Assembly (NCBI GenBank): GCA_021828475.1
Contig: JAJZIY010000029.1
Span: 1 to 39,429 of the forward strand
DNA: 39,429 bases
Reading direction: 5' to 3'
Origin: Actinomycetes bacterium
GTDB lineage: Bacteria; Actinomycetota; Acidimicrobiia; Acidimicrobiales; Palsa-688
Part shown: piece after piece, positions 32,078-39,429 of the stretch
How positions within the stretch are numbered: the stretch's first letter is position 1
How the letters are laid out: each line of letters starts with the position of its first letter
Translations under genes and position numbers: made by a program
Notes under the pieces: generated by a model
Told to the model about the DNA's origin: nothing
Database searches by the model: none
Seen by the model: only the letters and a program-made list of their open reading frames with translations

Positions 32078-32638
32078 TCAGTAGTCGATGCCCTTGGCCG
32101 CCCTTGTCCCGGCCTGGAAAGCGTGCTTCACGTTGCGCATCTCGGTCACGGTGTCTGCCAGTTCTACCAGCGACGCCGGGGCGTCCCGGCCGGTGAGGAA
32201 GACGTTGACCTTCGGCGGGCGGCCCGACAGCGCCGCCAGCACGTCCTGTTCGGGGATCCAGCCCCAATTGACGGGGTACGTGACCTCGTCCAGCACGACC
32301 AGGCGGAACCGCCCGGACATCATGGCGTCACGAGCTACGGCCCACGCCTGCCTGGCAATGTCGGCCGAGCGTCCGAGGTCGTCCGAGTCCCAGGTGAACC
32401 CGTCCCCCAGGGTGTGCCATTCGGCGCCGAGCTGCGAGAGCGCCCGGGCTTCCCCAGAAGCCCACTTACCCGATTTGACGAACTGGACCACGCATACGGG
32501 CCAACCCCGCGCCAGGGCACGCAGCGCCGTCCCCATGGCGGCGGTGCTCTTTCCCTTGCCGTCGCCGGTGGCCACCAGGACCAGTGACGGTGCTCGGCTC
32601 AGTGCCGGCCGGGGGGCTTGTAGCGGTGGCTGGCTCAT
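32078..32638 (-). CDS. cobO: Cob(I)yrinic acid a,c-diamide adenosyltransferase
   Basis: The 186-residue protein is a CobA/CobO/BtuR-type ATP:corrinoid adenosyltransferase, which attaches the 5'-deoxyadenosyl group to cobalt to make the coenzyme form of B12. The P-loop GDGKGKST is at residues 25-32. VVQFVKSGKWASGE, LDEVTYPVNWGWI and VFLTGRDAP are family signatures. Length is normal. The ATG overlaps the stop of the ABC ATPase gene by 4 nt (ATGA), so uptake and activation of corrinoids are translationally coupled. It is the last gene of the riboswitch-controlled operon. Confidence 0.95.
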   Translation of the reverse strand: MSQPPLQAPRPALSRAPSLVLVATGDGKGKSTAAMGTALRALARGWPVCVVQFVKSGKWASGEARALSQLGAEWHTLGDGFTWDSDDLGRSADIARQAWAVARDAMMSGRFRLVVLDEVTYPVNWGWIPEQDVLAALSGRPPKVNVFLTGRDAPASLVELADTVTEMRNVKHAFQAGTRAAKGIDY

Positions 32639-33492
32639 TTCGACGACCTCGTCTCGTTGGGTTGGGGACGCTCAGCTGGTCCGGGGCCGGCCGCGCCGGC
32701 ACCTGCGTACGCCGCCGCCCGGGGCAGGGGACGTACCGGCACGACGACCGGCCCGTGGCTGCCGGCCACGATCTCGACAGTGGCACCGAAATAGCGCGAC
32801 ACGGTCGCAGGGTGCAGGACCTGTTCCGCCGGGCCGTAGGTGGCGACCCGGCCGTCGTGGAGCAACAGGACGGCGTCCGCGTACTGGGCTGCGAGGTTGA
32901 GGTCATGGACCGTCCAGAGCACCGTGAGGCCGGTTTCGCGCCGTAGTTCGTCCGTGAGCTCCATGACGAGCTGGCTGTGGCCCATGTCGAGCGAGGTGGT
33001 CGGCTCGTCCATTACCAGCACGGGTGCTTCCTGCGCCAGGGCCCGGGCGAGCACCGCCCGCTGGCCCTCCCCGCCCGAGAGCTGCCCCAGGGGGCGCCCG
33101 GCCAGGGCGGCCAGTCCGAGGCGCTCCACTACGGCGGCGGTCACCCGGCGGTCCCTCGAGGTCTCCGCCCCGAGGTAGGAGTGGTGGGCGAACCGGCCGA
33201 GGAGCACGTAGTCGGTCACCGTCATGGTCGGGGGCAGCACGGAACGCTGCGGCACGTAGGCGACCGCTCGCGCCCGGCGCCGGCGGTCGGTGCCCGGCGC
33301 CAGGGCCAGGCCCCCGACCTCCACGCTCCCGCGGTGCTCGACCAGGCCGGCCACCGCTCGCAGCAGGGTCGACTTGCCTGCCCCGTTGGGCCCGACGACC
33401 GCCAACCAGCCCCCGGTGGGGACAGCGGCGCTCACCCCGTGCAGGACGGTCCTGCCGCCGAGGTCCACGCAAAGTCGCGAAACCGTGAGCAT
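32635..33492 (-). CDS. btuD: ABC transporter ATP-binding protein, cobalamin type
   Basis: The 285-residue ATPase is of the FecE/BtuD class that powers import of B12, haem or iron chelates. It has Walker A GPNGAGKST (about 34-42), Q-loop in AYVPQR, signature LSGGEGQRA, Walker B VLVMDEPT and the switch His in WTVHDLN. The operon's cobalamin riboswitch and cobO point to B12. A 35-residue C-terminal tail rich in Ala, Gly and Pro follows the normal end of the fold. The ATG is 2 nt after the permease stop, with the ribosome site inside the permease gene. Confidence 0.92.
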   Translation of the reverse strand: MLTVSRLCVDLGGRTVLHGVSAAVPTGGWLAVVGPNGAGKSTLLRAVAGLVEHRGSVEVGGLALAPGTDRRRRARAVAYVPQRSVLPPTMTVTDYVLLGRFAHHSYLGAETSRDRRVTAAVVERLGLAALAGRPLGQLSGGEGQRAVLARALAQEAPVLVMDEPTTSLDMGHSQLVMELTDELRRETGLTVLWTVHDLNLAAQYADAVLLLHDGRVATYGPAEQVLHPATVSRYFGATVEIVAGSHGPVVVPVRPLPRAAAYAGAGAAGPGPAERPQPNETRSSK

Positions 33493-33494
33493 CC

Positions 33495-34745
33495 TCAGGT
33501 CAGCTTCCGGGACTGGCGCAAGACGACCAGGAAGAACGGCGCCCCGAGGAAGGCGGTCACCACTCCGAGGGGCACTTCCTGGGGCGAGAGGGCGGTCCTG
33601 GCCACCACGTCGGCCAGCACGAGGAAGCCCCCTCCGTACAGCAGGGAGAGCGGGACGAGGCGGCGGTAGCTCGGGCCGGCCAGCAGCCGGATGGCGTGCG
33701 GCACGATGATCCCGACGAAACCGATCAACCCGCTCACCGAGACGGCGGCGGCGGTGCCCAGTGTGGCTGCCCCTATGACGACGAGGCGGGCGTGACGGAC
33801 GCTGAGGCCGAGTGCCATGGCCTCCTCGTCGCCCACGCTCATGGTGTCGAGCAGGCGCCTGGAGCACACCAGGACGGCCGAGGAAGCGGCTATGTAGGGC
33901 AGGACGAGCAGCACCTGGGACCAACCGGCGGTCGACAGGCCCCCGAGCAGCCAGGTGTATATGGCCTGGAGCTCGATGCTGCTGTGCTCCTGCATGAGGA
34001 ATGTCTGCACCGCCGTGAAGAAGGCTGCCACGGCCACACCGGCCAGGATCAGCGAAGCGGTTGACCGCCCGTGCCGGGACCGGCTGAGGGCGAAGGTCGC
34101 GGCCACGGCCACGACTGCCCCGCCGAACGCGGCGGCCGGGACAGCGCTGGTGGCACTGCCGGTACCACCCCCTGACACGATGGCGAGGGTGGCTCCGAGG
34201 CCCGCGCCCGAGGCCACTCCGAGCAGGTAGGGGTCGGCGAGCGGGTTGAGGAAGACACCCTGGTAGGAGGCACCGGAGACCGCCAGTACGGCGCCCACGA
34301 GCAGGCCCAGCACCATCTCGGGCATGCGCAGCTGCCACACCACCACGGACCCCGTGGGCCCGAGAGGGCTGTGGACGTGCAGGAGCGGCAGCTTGCTCAC
34401 CACCTCTTCGACCACGCCGAAAGGCGACAGCCCGGCCGGGCCCGTCACGAGGCTTGCTGTGGCCGCCACGAGCAGGAAGGCGACCGCCGGCAGGACGTGG
34501 CGTGCCCGCAGGCGAGCCGGTTGCAGCTGCAGGGCCGTGCCCTCGTCGGGCAGGGCCAGCCTGCCCGGCACGCGGGTGGGCGACGCGACAGCCGGCGCGG
34601 TGGCCGCCCGTTGCTCCGGCCCAGTGACTCCACCGGTCCGAGCACCTGTCCCGGTCGGCGTGCCTGTCCCGGTCGGCGTGCCTGTCCCGGTCCGAGTGCC
34701 TGTCCCGGTCCGAGTGCCTGTCCCGGTCCGGGCTGTCAGGCTCAC
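33495..34745 (-). CDS. btuC: FecCD/BtuC-type ABC transporter permease with repetitive N-terminal tail
   Basis: The 416-residue permease has about 10 transmembrane helices and FecCD signatures: LRMPEMVLGLLVGAVLAVSG, GVFLNPLADPYLLGVASGA, SVGDEEAMALGLSVRHAR (the coupling region) and GFVGIIVPHAIRLL. It moves the substrate, very likely B12, across the membrane with the adjacent ATPase. The GTG start overlaps the stop of the binding-protein gene by 4 nt. This start adds a cytosolic tail of about 85 residues before the first helix, whose first 35 residues are TGTGTR/TGTGTP repeats encoded by 18-bp tandem repeats. Such a tail is absent from standard BtuC. Starting after the repeat would lose the overlap, and no better start is visible. 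Confidence 0.9.
   Translation of the reverse strand: MSLTARTGTGTRTGTGTRTGTGTPTGTGTPTGTGARTGGVTGPEQRAATAPAVASPTRVPGRLALPDEGTALQLQPARLRARHVLPAVAFLLVAATASLVTGPAGLSPFGVVEEVVSKLPLLHVHSPLGPTGSVVVWQLRMPEMVLGLLVGAVLAVSGASYQGVFLNPLADPYLLGVASGAGLGATLAIVSGGGTGSATSAVPAAAFGGAVVAVAATFALSRSRHGRSTASLILAGVAVAAFFTAVQTFLMQEHSSIELQAIYTWLLGGLSTAGWSQVLLVLPYIAASSAVLVCSRRLLDTMSVGDEEAMALGLSVRHARLVVIGAATLGTAAAVSVSGLIGFVGIIVPHAIRLLAGPSYRRLVPLSLLYGGGFLVLADVVARTALSPQEVPLGVVTAFLGAPFFLVVLRQSRKLT
34643..34732 (-). repeat. 18-bp tandem repeat (5 units) in the permease 5' coding region
   Basis: Five consecutive 18-bp units, of the plus-strand form TGCCTGTCCCGGTCNGNG, run from 34643 to 34732, with a 10-bp partial unit before them at 34633. 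Units differ only near the 3' end (CGGCG, CCGAG or CCGGG). Because 18 is a multiple of 3, gain or loss of units keeps frame and adds or removes TGTGTR/P hexapeptides. Confidence 0.92.
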
Positions 34746-35722
34746 CTTCGCAGCAGTCTCGCCACCAGGCCGACGAAGCCCTCGATCGTGTGGGGGCCCC
34801 ACTCGGAGGCGAGGGAGTCGTTGACACCGACGACCCTGTGGTCGCGCACGGCCGACAGGGCGGAGAAGCCGGGCCGGTGGGCGAAAGACGCTGGAGTCGC
34901 AGCGCAGCAGACGGTGTCGGCCAGCAGGACGTAGTAGGGGTTGGCGTGGAGCACGAACTCCGCCGATATCTGGGGGTAGCCGGTGCCGCGCCCTGCCGGG
35001 TCGGCGACGTCCTTCATCCCGAACAGTGACAGCTCCGAACCGACGAAGGTCTTGGATGTCGCCGTGTAGTAGTCAGGGCTCAGTTCGAGGTAGTACGTCT
35101 TGCCCCGACCCGCCCCGGCTGCGGAGGCGACAAGTCTGTGCACCTGCGCCGAGAGCGACGCGGCAACGCTCCGGGCCCGGCCGTAGTGGCCCGTGGCCCG
35201 GCCCAGCTCGAACATCTGCTGGTCCACCTGGGCCATGTTCGACGCCGGGGGCAGCACGAGCACCGGAATGTGGAGCACCGTCAGCTGTTGGACCACCTTG
35301 CCGCTCGGGAAAGCCAGCAGGACCAGGTCAGGGTGCACGGTGAGGTAGCCCTCGGCGTTGGTCTCGCCGCCGGTGAACTTGGTACGCGGTGCGTCGGGTG
35401 GGTAGGTCGAGTACTTGTCGACACCCACGACCTGCTTGCCTGCGTCGATTGCATAGAGCATCTGTGTGGCGCTGGGCGAGAGGCTGAGTATGCGGTCCGG
35501 CCGTGCCGGCACCACCACGGTCCCACCCTGGCTCGGCAGGCTCACGGGGAAGCCGTTCGCCCCCGCCGGACTGGCGGGCGCCTCGTGCCGGGCCTGCGCT
35601 GCCGGCGAAGGCCCCGCCGGGAGCAGCGTGGCCCCCGAGCTGGCAAGGGGCCCGGCAGCGAGAGCGGCAGTGGCGATGCCAACCGCAGCAACGGCAAACC
35701 GAAATGTCTTTGTCCTGTGCAT
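34742..35722 (-). CDS. btuF: ABC transporter substrate-binding protein, cobalamin type
   Basis: The 326-residue protein is a class III (BtuF/FepB-like) periplasmic-type binding protein. Signatures are RILSLSPSATQMLYAIDAGKQVVGVDKYSTYP, HPDLVLLAF, and a C-terminal ADTVCCAATPASFAHRPGFSAL segment with paired Cys. A basic N-terminus and hydrophobic run (about residues 9-30) form a signal peptide, but there is no lipobox cysteine, unlike most binding proteins of monoderm bacteria. The ATG has GGAGGAGG 7 nt upstream. It is the first gene of the operon behind a cobalamin riboswitch, so B12 or another corrinoid is the expected ligand. Confidence 0.92.
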   Translation of the reverse strand: MHRTKTFRFAVAAVGIATAALAAGPLASSGATLLPAGPSPAAQARHEAPASPAGANGFPVSLPSQGGTVVVPARPDRILSLSPSATQMLYAIDAGKQVVGVDKYSTYPPDAPRTKFTGGETNAEGYLTVHPDLVLLAFPSGKVVQQLTVLHIPVLVLPPASNMAQVDQQMFELGRATGHYGRARSVAASLSAQVHRLVASAAGAGRGKTYYLELSPDYYTATSKTFVGSELSLFGMKDVADPAGRGTGYPQISAEFVLHANPYYVLLADTVCCAATPASFAHRPGFSALSAVRDHRVVGVNDSLASEWGPHTIEGFVGLVARLLRR

Positions 35723-35769
35723 GGGTCGTCCTCCTCCGGGTCGAGGGTGGTACCTGGAGACAGGGCGAG

Positions 35770-35945
35770 CCCTGCGACCAGCTCGTTGCCTCGACGTGCT
35801 TGGTCGCTTCCCACCGGCCAGGCGACCTGGCTCGCCGGCACGGGGCCGGACGACAGTTGCGGGACAGCACCGGGTTCTCACCGGATTTCGCTGACCAGCG
35901 GGTTGCTGAGACGGCACTCTACGGCCTGGGGGCAGCGTGTGGCAA
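35770..35945 (-). ncRNA. Cobalamin riboswitch
   Basis: On the minus strand the core reads TCCGGTGAGAACCCGG followed by TGCTGTCCCGCAACTGT (35853-35890). It is followed by the B12 box GCGAGCCAGGTCGCCTGGCC (about 35817-35836), both close to consensus and in the correct order. A small hairpin CAGGG-CGAG-CCCTG (35761-35774) lies between the aptamer and the ribosome site of the binding-protein gene and may belong to the expression platform. Binding of adenosylcobalamin should lower expression of the uptake operon. The outer limits are approximate. Confidence 0.92.
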
Positions 35946-36022
35946 ACAAAAGCCGGCGGCGGTCGGGACGGGTCATCGGTCACACATGGCCGCAGTGACC
36001 GGTCCTCGCCCCGGGGCACGGT

Positions 36023-36028
36023 TAGCCT
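36023..36028 (+). promoter_or_regulatory. Putative -10 box (TAGCCT) of the MMPL transporter gene
   Basis: TAGCCT lies 81 nt before the TTG at 36110. The leader contains a GCGGGC-GG-GCCCGC inverted repeat (36050-36063) before the AGGAGG ribosome site. The rest of the divergent region (35946-36022) should hold the riboswitch promoter, which I cannot pinpoint. Confidence 0.4.
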
Positions 36029-36109
36029 CGGAGGGGGCGTCCCCACCCTGCGGGCGGGCCCGCGGGCTGCGCCCCGGTGGCAGTCGGTCGCCCCTTACAG
36101 GAGGACGCA

Positions 36110-38530
36110 TTGAGCCGGACGGAGAGGTTGTTCGCGGCACTGGGCCAGTTCTCGGTCCGGTTCCGGTGGCTTGTCATCGTCGGTTGGATCGTTGTCGCGG
36201 TCGCGACGAGCGCGCTGTTGCCGTCGCTCGCCAACGAGATCAACAACGACAACTCGCAGTTCCTGCCCAAGAGCGCCCCGAGCAATCAGGCAGCCTCACT
36301 TGCCAGCGCGCTCATCGGGGGCTCGAGCAACCAGAGCCGGGTCGATGTGGTGGCCGTGACGACTGCAGGCACCCGTGGCGCCGCCGGTGGAGCGCTCACC
36401 GCTGCCGACCTGGGCGAGGTGGCCGCCATGGCCGGCAAGGCTGCCAGCGTGCACGCAGTGGTCTCGGCGAAGGTGGCCGGCTTGTCGCCTGACCGTGCGT
36501 CGGCGCAGATCCTCGTCACTGTCAATGCTCCGCCCTCGGACATCCAGGGCCAGAAACCGGTTGTCGACGCCCTCGACCGCTTCACCACCGCCTTCGACCG
36601 CTCGCCCCGGGCCTCCCAGCTCGGGCTCCAGTTCCACCTGGCGGGGCCGGTTGCCACCAACGTGGCGAACCAGGCGACCTCCAACAAGGCCGGCAGCAAC
36701 GTCCAAGAGCTGTCGCTCGTCTTCATCGTCCTCCTGCTGCTCGTCATATTCCGGTCCCTGCTGGCACCCCTGATCACGCTGGCCCCGGCGGGCGTGGCCC
36801 TGGTCGTGTCGATGAGGCTCATCGGCGCGCTCGGAGCGCACGGGCTCAAGATCTCCGAGATCACCCAGCTCCTGCTGATCGTGCTGATCCTCGGCGCCGG
36901 CACGGATTACGGGCTGTTCCTGGTGTTCCGCGCCAGGGAGGAGATGCGCTCCGGACTGCCCCAGAAGGAGGCAGTCGCCCACGCCCTGTCCCGGGTCGGC
37001 GAGTCCATCACCGCTTCGGCTGCGACTGTGGTTTTCGCCCTGCTCAGCCTCCTGCTGGCCAGCTTCGGCCTCTACCACGACCTAGGGGTCCCGCTCGCAG
37101 TCGGGATCGCCGTCATGCTGCTGGCCGGCCTTACGCTGCTGCCCGCACTGCTGGCGGTCTTCGGCCGGGCTGCGTTCTGGCCCGCCCGCATTGCGCCCCG
37201 ACCGGACGAGGAGCTGGCGCCTGACCGGGCCGATGGCTGGTGGGGCGGTGTGGCCAGCCGGCTGGTGGCTCACCCGGCCAGGACGCTGGCCGTCGGCCTG
37301 ATCTTCTTCGTCGGGCTGTCCCTGGTGGGCCTCGGGTACCACTCGGCCGGGTTCGGGGGCGCCCTCAGCGCGCCCAAGGGCTCCGACGAGGCCGCGGGCA
37401 ACGCCGCTCTGGCCAAGCACTTCCCTGCTGCCAGTGCCAACCCGGCCAACATCGTTTTCCGTTACCCGCGTTCGATCTGGACCGACCCCACGCCGCTCCA
37501 GCTGGCCCGGGCTTCCCTGGGCTCCTCGCACCTCTTCAACCAGCTCGCCAGCCCGCTCGACCCCAATGGGACGGTGTTGTCGCCGGCGCAGCTGCAGTCC
37601 CTGCACACCAGGCTCGGCAACCCTGCGGCGCTGGTACTGCCGGAGCCGGCAGCGCTGACGGCCAGCGTTCCGCCGGCCGAGTACAACGCCTACCGCTCCC
37701 TGCTGCCGCTCGTCTCTCTCGACGGCCGGACGGTCCAGTTCGAGGCCAACCTGGTCGCCGGCCCCCAGACGTCCAATGCGGCCCTGCACCTGACCCCGGT
37801 GGTGCGCCGGGCAGTGAGCGCGGCAGCGACCGCCTCGGGTGCCCAGGCCAGCGGGCTTGGTGGCGAGGCGGCGGCGCTGTACGACGTGAGCAGCACGTCG
37901 ACCCACGACATGGTGTCGATCATCCCGGTTGCCATCGTCGCCATCGGCCTGCTGCTCGGGCTCCTGCTTCGCAGTGCGGTGGCCCCCCTGTACCTGATCG
38001 TCAGCGTCGGCCTGTCCTACCTGGCAGCGCTCGGGTTGTCGACCCTGGTCTTCATCGACCTCGGGGGTAGCGGGGGGATCACCTTCATCCTCCCCTTCCT
38101 CATGTTCATCTTCCTGCTGGCCCTGGGCGAGGACTACAACATCCTGGTCATGACCCGTATCCGGGAGGAAGCCCACCGCGTCGGCCTGGCCCGGGCCGTG
38201 GTACGGGCCGTGGGGCGCACCGGCGCGACGGTGACATCGGCCGGCATGGTGCTGGCTGGTACGTTCGCCGTGTTGGCGTTCGAAGCCGGCAACGGCCCGG
38301 GTGCCGGGCAGGTACGCGACGTCGGCTTCGGTCTCGCCATCGGCGTGCTGATGGACACCTTCCTGGTGCGTACCCTCCTCGTCCCCTCGACGGTTGCCCT
38401 ACTGGGGCGGTGGAACTGGTGGCCGGGCAGGCTGGCGTCCACCGACGGGCCGGCCGACGGGCCCTCGGAGCCGGCAGGCGTGGGGGTGCGGGGGCCGTCC
38501 GAAGGCGAGCTGGAGCGCTCATCGTCGTGA
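36110..38530 (+). CDS. MMPL/RND-family transporter
   Basis: The 806-residue protein has the MMPL layout. One helix at the N-terminus (WLVIVGWIVVAVATSALLP) precedes a large extracytoplasmic loop, then a five-helix bundle, and the whole unit is repeated in the second half. The proton-relay Asp-Tyr pair occurs in both bundles, as GAGTDYGLFLVFRAREE and GEDYNILVMTRIREE. MMPL proteins export lipids, siderophores or drugs in actinobacteria using the proton gradient; the cargo here is unknown. I choose the TTG at 36110 because AGGAGG lies 5 nt before it; the GTG at 36077 has no ribosome site. It is divergent from the B12 operon and ends with a hairpin. Export of a hopanoid is conceivable but unsupported by position. 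Confidence 0.92.
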   Translation: MSRTERLFAALGQFSVRFRWLVIVGWIVVAVATSALLPSLANEINNDNSQFLPKSAPSNQAASLASALIGGSSNQSRVDVVAVTTAGTRGAAGGALTAADLGEVAAMAGKAASVHAVVSAKVAGLSPDRASAQILVTVNAPPSDIQGQKPVVDALDRFTTAFDRSPRASQLGLQFHLAGPVATNVANQATSNKAGSNVQELSLVFIVLLLLVIFRSLLAPLITLAPAGVALVVSMRLIGALGAHGLKISEITQLLLIVLILGAGTDYGLFLVFRAREEMRSGLPQKEAVAHALSRVGESITASAATVVFALLSLLLASFGLYHDLGVPLAVGIAVMLLAGLTLLPALLAVFGRAAFWPARIAPRPDEELAPDRADGWWGGVASRLVAHPARTLAVGLIFFVGLSLVGLGYHSAGFGGALSAPKGSDEAAGNAALAKHFPAASANPANIVFRYPRSIWTDPTPLQLARASLGSSHLFNQLASPLDPNGTVLSPAQLQSLHTRLGNPAALVLPEPAALTASVPPAEYNAYRSLLPLVSLDGRTVQFEANLVAGPQTSNAALHLTPVVRRAVSAAATASGAQASGLGGEAAALYDVSSTSTHDMVSIIPVAIVAIGLLLGLLLRSAVAPLYLIVSVGLSYLAALGLSTLVFIDLGGSGGITFILPFLMFIFLLALGEDYNILVMTRIREEAHRVGLARAVVRAVGRTGATVTSAGMVLAGTFAVLAFEAGNGPGAGQVRDVGFGLAIGVLMDTFLVRTLLVPSTVALLGRWNWWPGRLASTDGPADGPSEPAGVGVRGPSEGELERSSS

Positions 38531-38535
38531 GGCGC

Positions 38536-38568
38536 GCGCTTCGCGTGCCGGCGGGCGCGGCGAAGCGC
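38536..38568 (+). terminator. Terminator-like hairpin after the MMPL gene
   Basis: GCGCTTCGC (38536-38544) and GCGAAGCGC (38560-38568) are perfect 9-bp arms around 15 nt, starting 5 nt after the MMPL stop. The following bases are GC-mixed rather than a T-run. Confidence 0.45.
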
Positions 38569-38622
38569 ATGAAAAGGGCAGCATCGTGCTTGAAGGGTGA
38601 GCCCGGCCTTGGGAGACTGGGC

Positions 38623-38976
38623 ATGGAGGGGGAGACGGCGCCACCGAGCCGACTTCTGCGGCTCTTGCGCCCTGGGGGCGCACCGGTCGTCCTCCAGTGG
38701 GCCGGGGGTTGTGTGTTGGGTGAAAAGTTGGTCGCCAGTAGGGGAGCCAGGGTCGACCGCCAGTTGCTGGACGTGAGGATTTCGCGGCACGCCGACGAGC
38801 ACTTCTGGCGGGTCGACGTGAGCCACCCGGTCGGGAGGGCCGCCACCGGTACGGCGCTCGACGGCGACGACAACTTCCTGAGCAGGCTGGCCAGGTCGGC
38901 AGTAGCCGGTGAGGGCTCCGCCTGGGAGGACCTGGCCCGCTGGGGCCACCGCCGCCTCAGCCGGCCGGGCTGGTAG
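38623..38976 (+). CDS. Hypothetical protein (about 117 aa)
   Basis: I do not recognise a family. The frame from the ATG at 38623 has a natural composition: a basic amphipathic start (SRLLRLLRPGGAPVVLQWAGG), a middle with RQLLDVRISRHADEHFWRVDV, and an acidic, Trp-containing end (GSAWEDLARWGHRRLSRPGW). A GGGAG ribosome site lies 7 nt upstream. The frame is open much further 5', even through the MMPL terminator, so a start near 38569 is possible. It has no membrane segment. It ends 8 nt before the 2-hydroxyacid dehydrogenase gene, so the two are probably cotranscribed. Confidence 0.5.
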   Translation: MEGETAPPSRLLRLLRPGGAPVVLQWAGGCVLGEKLVASRGARVDRQLLDVRISRHADEHFWRVDVSHPVGRAATGTALDGDDNFLSRLARSAVAGEGSAWEDLARWGHRRLSRPGW

Positions 38977-38984
38977 GGCTGCGC

Positions 38985-39429
38985 ATGGGCCAACCCGGGA
39001 GGATCCTCGTCGCGCCGCGCGCCGACGACTTCGCCGTCGAGGCGGTGCGCAAGGCCGGTGGGTCGGTCGTCGGGCCGGGCCAAGGGGCGGACGGGATGGT
39101 GTGGCTCGGCAGCGCAGAAGACCTCGTTCCCACGATGGCCGCCGAGACGTCGCTGCGGTGGGTGCAGTTGCCGATGGCAGGTGTCGAGACCGTGATGGCC
39201 ACGGGCATCGTCCAGGACCCGCGCTACGTGGGGGTCACCTGGACCTGCGCCAAGGGCAGCTACGCCGAGCCGGTTGCGGAGCACGCCTTGGCCCTCGCGC
39301 TTGCCGGGTTGCGCCACTTGCCCGAGCGCGCCCGGGCCACGAGCTGGGGACAGCAGGCAGGCACCTCCCTGTTCGACGCGGATGTGGCGGTCCTCGGAGG
39401 CGGTGGCATCGCCCGAGCCCTCCTTGCCC
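38985..39429 (+). CDS. D-isomer-specific 2-hydroxyacid dehydrogenase, 5' part
   Basis: The ATG at 38985 opens a frame that runs off the right edge (148 residues seen). The N-terminal catalytic domain shows LRWVQLPMAGVE, the equivalent of the family's WIQ..GAGVD, and TCAKGSYAEPVAEHALALALAGLRHLPE, matching the conserved segment that leads into the Rossmann domain. The sequence ends in VAVLGGGGIARALL, the start of the NAD-binding glycine loop. Members reduce 2-keto acids to D-2-hydroxyacids or the reverse; the substrate is not readable. The catalytic Arg, Glu and His lie beyond the window. The hypothetical gene upstream is 8 nt away. Confidence 0.85.
   Translation, partial: MGQPGRILVAPRADDFAVEAVRKAGGSVVGPGQGADGMVWLGSAEDLVPTMAAETSLRWVQLPMAGVETVMATGIVQDPRYVGVTWTCAKGSYAEPVAEHALALALAGLRHLPERARATSWGQQAGTSLFDADVAVLGGGGIARALLA

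Noticed and set aside
34643..34732. 18-bp repeats considered as a CRISPR or iteron array
   Set aside because: There are no spacers between units, they lie in frame inside a coding region, and there are no cas or rep genes.
36077..36109. GTG at 36077 as start of the MMPL transporter
   Set aside because: No ribosome site precedes it, while the TTG at 36110 has AGGAGG at 5 nt and leaves the usual short N-terminus before the first helix.

Overview
The window is high-GC DNA with GTG, ATG and some TTG starts, and is almost certainly from an actinobacterium (Actinomycetota). Supporting traits are a BldD-type regulator, an F420-type luciferase-like oxidoreductase, a hopanoid operon in the order known from Streptomyces, and several apparently leaderless genes in which a TANNNT -10 box lies 6-8 nt before the start codon. 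The secreted protein with GYW..GD..YYG repeats at the left edge, and the general style of the proteins, suggest class Acidimicrobiia; that is an inference. I see no insertion sequence, prophage, CRISPR array or rRNA. The window looks like ordinary chromosome.

Left part (1-11.6 kb, plus strand): a secreted repeat/CHAP protein, a sucrase/ferredoxin-like protein, then a central-carbon block of pyruvate carboxylase, alanine dehydrogenase, a degenerate NERD-like protein and a pyruvate kinase with an altered K+ site. A DUF2079 membrane protein closes the block. A hairpin at 11607-11639 separates it from the convergent genes that follow.

Centre (11.7-23.9 kb, minus strand): the hopanoid operon, transcribed right to left as hpnC, hpnD, hpnE, a polyprenyl diphosphate synthase, shc, an hpnG-ispH fusion and hpnH, possibly ending in an SDR gene. 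From hpnC to hpnH every junction overlaps by 1 or 4 nt, which implies strict translational coupling. HpnC/D/E make squalene from farnesyl diphosphate, Shc cyclises it, and HpnH and HpnG add and trim an adenosyl side chain. The fused IspH supplies C5 precursors. Upstream lie a MerR-TetR double-HTH regulator and an aldehyde dehydrogenase. A perfect TGACC-N4-GGTCA palindrome touches a -10 box in front of hpnC and is the best candidate operator.

Right centre (24-32 kb): a BldD homologue that keeps the c-di-GMP signature, glgX, a CaCA-type cation antiporter, tRNA-Cys(GCA), a small unknown ORF, an LLM-class oxidoreductase, and a PAS-GGDEF-EAL protein with intact GGDEF, I-site and EAL motifs. The window therefore encodes both a c-di-GMP turnover enzyme and a likely c-di-GMP-responsive regulator.

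Right part (32-39.4 kb): a vitamin B12 uptake and activation operon on the minus strand (substrate-binding protein, FecCD/BtuC permease, ATPase, CobO) behind a cobalamin riboswitch. Diverging from it are an MMPL/RND transporter, a small unknown protein and the 5' part of a D-2-hydroxyacid dehydrogenase gene that runs off the window.
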